Positions 22,190 to 24,495 of a DNA stretch of 24,495 nt are shown piece after piece (position 1 is the stretch's first letter; every line of letters begins with the position of its first letter). Below the pieces are notes generated by a model. It made no database searches. It saw only the letters and a list, made by a program, of their open reading frames with translations, and was not told the DNA's origin. The position numbers were made by a program, and so were the translations under genes. Source of the stretch: Chthoniobacter sp. (GTDB lineage: Bacteria > Verrucomicrobiota > Verrucomicrobiia > Chthoniobacterales > Chthoniobacteraceae); NCBI GenBank assembly GCA_025351065.1, contig JANXWQ010000487.1:1-24495 (forward strand). The letters are read 5' to 3'.

Positions 22190-24495
22190 ATGAAGCCATC
22201 ACTCCTCTCCGCCGTCACTTTCACCCTCGCTCTCGCTGCCGCCCCGCTGCATGGCGCGACGAAAGAAAAGCCTGCCGCCGCCGGCGTGCATGGCTGGCTC
22301 GACTGGCGCGGGCCGCTCAATACCGGCGTCTCGCTGGAGAAAGGGCTGCCGGAAAAAGTGGACGCGAAAGCGGCGCTGTGGACGGCGGATTTTCCCGGCC
22401 AGTCCGCACCGGTGATCGCGAACGGGAAGCTCTACATCATCGGCTTTCAAGGCGAGGGACCGGACTTGCAGGAGGGCGTGGCGTGCTTCGATGCGGAGAG
22501 CGGGAAGCCTTTGTGGAAGCAGCTCTTCAACGATTTCCTCAGCGACATCGTCTATCTGCGCTACTCGACTTCCAGCCCGGCGGTCGATCCCGAGACGGGC
22601 AATGTCTATTCGCAAGGCAGCCAGGGTTTGCTCTCCTGCTTCACCGCGGATGGCAAGCTGCTGTGGCAGCATTCGCTGATGGAGGAATTCGGCCGGCTCA
22701 CCTTTCCGAACAACCGCACGGCATCGCCGCTGATTGATCAGGAACTCGTCATCACGCGCGGCATCACCTCGGCCTGGGGCGCGCATGGCGCGGCGGGGGA
22801 TCGCTTCTATGCCTTCGACAAAAAGACGGGCGAACTCGTCTGGTCGAGCGCGCCCGGCGATCGGCCGCAGGACAATACGTTCTGCCATCCGTGGCTCGGC
22901 TTCCACGAGGGGAAGCGCGTGCTCTACTCCGCGGGCGGCGACTCTACGCTCCTCGCGATCAACGCGCGCACGGGGGAACCGCTCTGGCGCACCTCCGTGG
23001 CGAAGGCGGGCGCAAAAGGCGGCATCAACGCCGCGGTGCTGGAGCACAAGGGCCGCATCATCGTCACGCATGAAAGCGAGAATCTCGACACGAGCGACGT
23101 GGGCCGCATGGCGGCGTTTAAAATCCCCGAGGGCGTGAAGCCGCCGACCCCGCAGACGCCGCAGGTCATTCCGACGAAGGAACTCGAGCAGTGGCGCAAT
23201 CCCGTCGGCGCGCTGGCGAGTTCGCCGGTGCTCGTCGGCGACCGCATCTACGCGGTCAACGGCACGGGCGACCTCTGCGCCATCGACGCGAACGACGGCA
23301 AGGTTTTGTGGAAAAAAAAGCTCGGCATCGAGCAGCGCCAAAGCTCGCCCTTTTACGCCGACGGCAAACTCTACATCGCCATGTACATCGCCTCCGCGAG
23401 CGGTGCGGCGGCGAGCGAGACGGTGGGCGACGGCGAGCTTTTCATCGTCAAGCCGGGCGACAAAGACGCGGAGATTTTGAGCCACACCGTCCTCACCGGC
23501 AAATGCTATGGCTCGCCCGTCGGCTACGACGGACGGCTCTACGTGCAGACGGAAAAGAAGCTCTACTGCTTCGGCAAGAAAGGTGCGAGCAAGGGCCTCG
23601 CGCCTGCGCCCGAGCCGGAGAAGTGGCCCGCGCCCGGCGAGAAAAAGCAGCTTCAGATCATCCCATACGAAGTGCTGCTCCAGCCGGGCAAGACGCAGTC
23701 CTTCCGCATCCGCGCGCTTGATGCGAACGGCTTCACCGTTGAGGAAAACGTCGATCCGAAATCCGTAAAGTGGGAGCCGTTCATCCCGCCGACCGCGCTC
23801 GTGAAAGCGACGATGAAAGCCAGCTTCAACGCCGACGGGCAGCTCGCCGGTGAAGGCCCGTCCGCCGGGCAATGGAAGGCAACGGTGGGCGAACTGAGCG
23901 GCTTCATCAAAGGCCGCGTGGTCAGCGCGCTGCCGATCAAGCAGGACTTCGAGACGTTTGAATTCAAGGAAACCACCGGCCCCGGCCTCGGCAAAGAACC
24001 GCTCGCCCTGCCGCCCGCCGAGCCTGGCAAGCCCGCGCCCGCCGCCGGCCCCACGACTTGGAATGTCGTCGAAGAGCCCACGCCTTTCTCTTACCCGCCG
24101 CTGTGGTGGAACAGTGCGCGCTTCCGTTTCGAGGTGCGCCAGGCTCCCGGCGATGGCGGCACGAAGGCGTTTTGCAAGACCATCGACAACAAACTTTTCC
24201 AGCGCGGGCAGGTCTTCATCGGCGCGCCGGACACGAGCGGCTACACCATCGAGGCCGACGTGCTGAGCGAGGGCAACAAGCGCAAGATGAGCGAAGTCGG
24301 CGTTATCAACCAGCGCTACGCCATCGTGCTCAAAGGCAATGCGCAGCAGCTCGAAATCAGCTCGAACCAGGAACTCTACAAAGACCTCCCGCACAGCGCG
24401 CCCTTCAAGTGGTCGCCCGGCGAATGGTACCGCCTCAAGGCCCGCGTGGATGTGGCCAAAGACGGCACCGGCACCGTGCGCGCGAAGGCGTGGAA
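22190..24495 (+). CDS. Secreted PQQ-like beta-propeller protein, 3' partial
   Basis: I translated this frame to the window edge; 768 codons are open and the stop lies beyond. The N-terminus is a signal peptide (MKPSLLSAVTFTLALAAAPLHGA). Repeated blade motifs follow: ACFDAESGKPLWKQ, SCFTADGKLLWQH, YAFDKKTGELVWS, LAINARTGEPLWRT and CAIDANDGKVLWKKK, the tryptophan-docking pattern of PQQ-type eight-bladed propellers (residues about 35-470). There are no obvious PQQ dehydrogenase catalytic motifs, so it is a binding or scaffold propeller, as in BamB-like proteins. A Pro/Ala-rich spacer (about 600-620) leads to a beta-sandwich-like tail (FCKTIDNKLFQRGQVFIG and SGYTIEADVL), probably carbohydrate-binding. 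It is exported to the periplasm or surface. It has its own promoter. The function is not known; the same architecture is common in PVC bacteria. Confidence 0.88.
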   Translation, partial: MKPSLLSAVTFTLALAAAPLHGATKEKPAAAGVHGWLDWRGPLNTGVSLEKGLPEKVDAKAALWTADFPGQSAPVIANGKLYIIGFQGEGPDLQEGVACFDAESGKPLWKQLFNDFLSDIVYLRYSTSSPAVDPETGNVYSQGSQGLLSCFTADGKLLWQHSLMEEFGRLTFPNNRTASPLIDQELVITRGITSAWGAHGAAGDRFYAFDKKTGELVWSSAPGDRPQDNTFCHPWLGFHEGKRVLYSAGGDSTLLAINARTGEPLWRTSVAKAGAKGGINAAVLEHKGRIIVTHESENLDTSDVGRMAAFKIPEGVKPPTPQTPQVIPTKELEQWRNPVGALASSPVLVGDRIYAVNGTGDLCAIDANDGKVLWKKKLGIEQRQSSPFYADGKLYIAMYIASASGAAASETVGDGELFIVKPGDKDAEILSHTVLTGKCYGSPVGYDGRLYVQTEKKLYCFGKKGASKGLAPAPEPEKWPAPGEKKQLQIIPYEVLLQPGKTQSFRIRALDANGFTVEENVDPKSVKWEPFIPPTALVKATMKASFNADGQLAGEGPSAGQWKATVGELSGFIKGRVVSALPIKQDFETFEFKETTGPGLGKEPLALPPAEPGKPAPAAGPTTWNVVEEPTPFSYPPLWWNSARFRFEVRQAPGDGGTKAFCKTIDNKLFQRGQVFIGAPDTSGYTIEADVLSEGNKRKMSEVGVINQRYAIVLKGNAQQLEISSNQELYKDLPHSAPFKWSPGEWYRLKARVDVAKDGTGTVRAKAW

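Overview
This is a high-GC bacterial chromosome segment from an unnamed organism. The gene families and intergenic repeats fit a member of the Verrucomicrobiota, or a close PVC relative. The supporting signs are an ebo cluster, a PQQ-propeller protein with a C-terminal beta-sandwich-like tail, a Gfo/Idh dehydrogenase paired with an MFS carrier, a secreted von Willebrand A protein beside a histidine kinase, and several different palindromic intergenic repeats. The assignment comes from family recognition only; no search was run.

Region by region. Positions 1-3905 (+) hold three genes of an ebo-type metabolite-traffic cluster: an alkaline-phosphatase-superfamily protein (5' end outside the window), an EboD-type dehydroquinate-synthase homologue and EboE. 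Each gap between them carries a different palindromic repeat. Positions 3973-7445 (+) encode a secreted VWA protein and a membrane histidine kinase separated by a perfect 15-bp hairpin. Positions 7446-8500 are a scar: a low-GC ankyrin lipoprotein gene broken by one in-frame TGA, then about 26 codons of a response regulator that stop abruptly, then a strongly structured non-coding stretch. A tRNA-Thr(CGU) and a TPR protein follow on the minus strand (8507-9151).

Positions 9442-12249 (+) form a promoter-to-terminator unit with a Gfo/Idh oxidoreductase and an MFS transporter, joined by a G-free leader whose complement has a G-quadruplex motif. Positions 12292-14036 (+) encode a SAM methyltransferase and an EboC-like UbiA prenyltransferase, about 9 kb from the other ebo genes. 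Converging on it is a large hybrid histidine kinase (14040-17105, minus) interrupted by one in-frame TAG inside its ATPase domain. glnD (17247-20012, +) starts divergently from the kinase and ends 3 bp from a convergent MarR gene. That MarR gene diverges from a secreted serine beta-lactamase-like hydrolase (20601-21776). The window ends with a 232-bp palindromic repeat, a good promoter and a 3'-truncated PQQ-propeller protein.

Two themes stand out. Signalling genes are decaying: a hybrid kinase and an ankyrin lipoprotein each have one nonsense codon, and a kinase has lost the rest of its adjacent regulator. Most short gaps between co-directional genes hold distinct palindromic repeats that would fold in the transcript. 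The most promising biology is the ebo set: the three clustered genes plus the distant EboC-like gene, whose cargo is unknown here.
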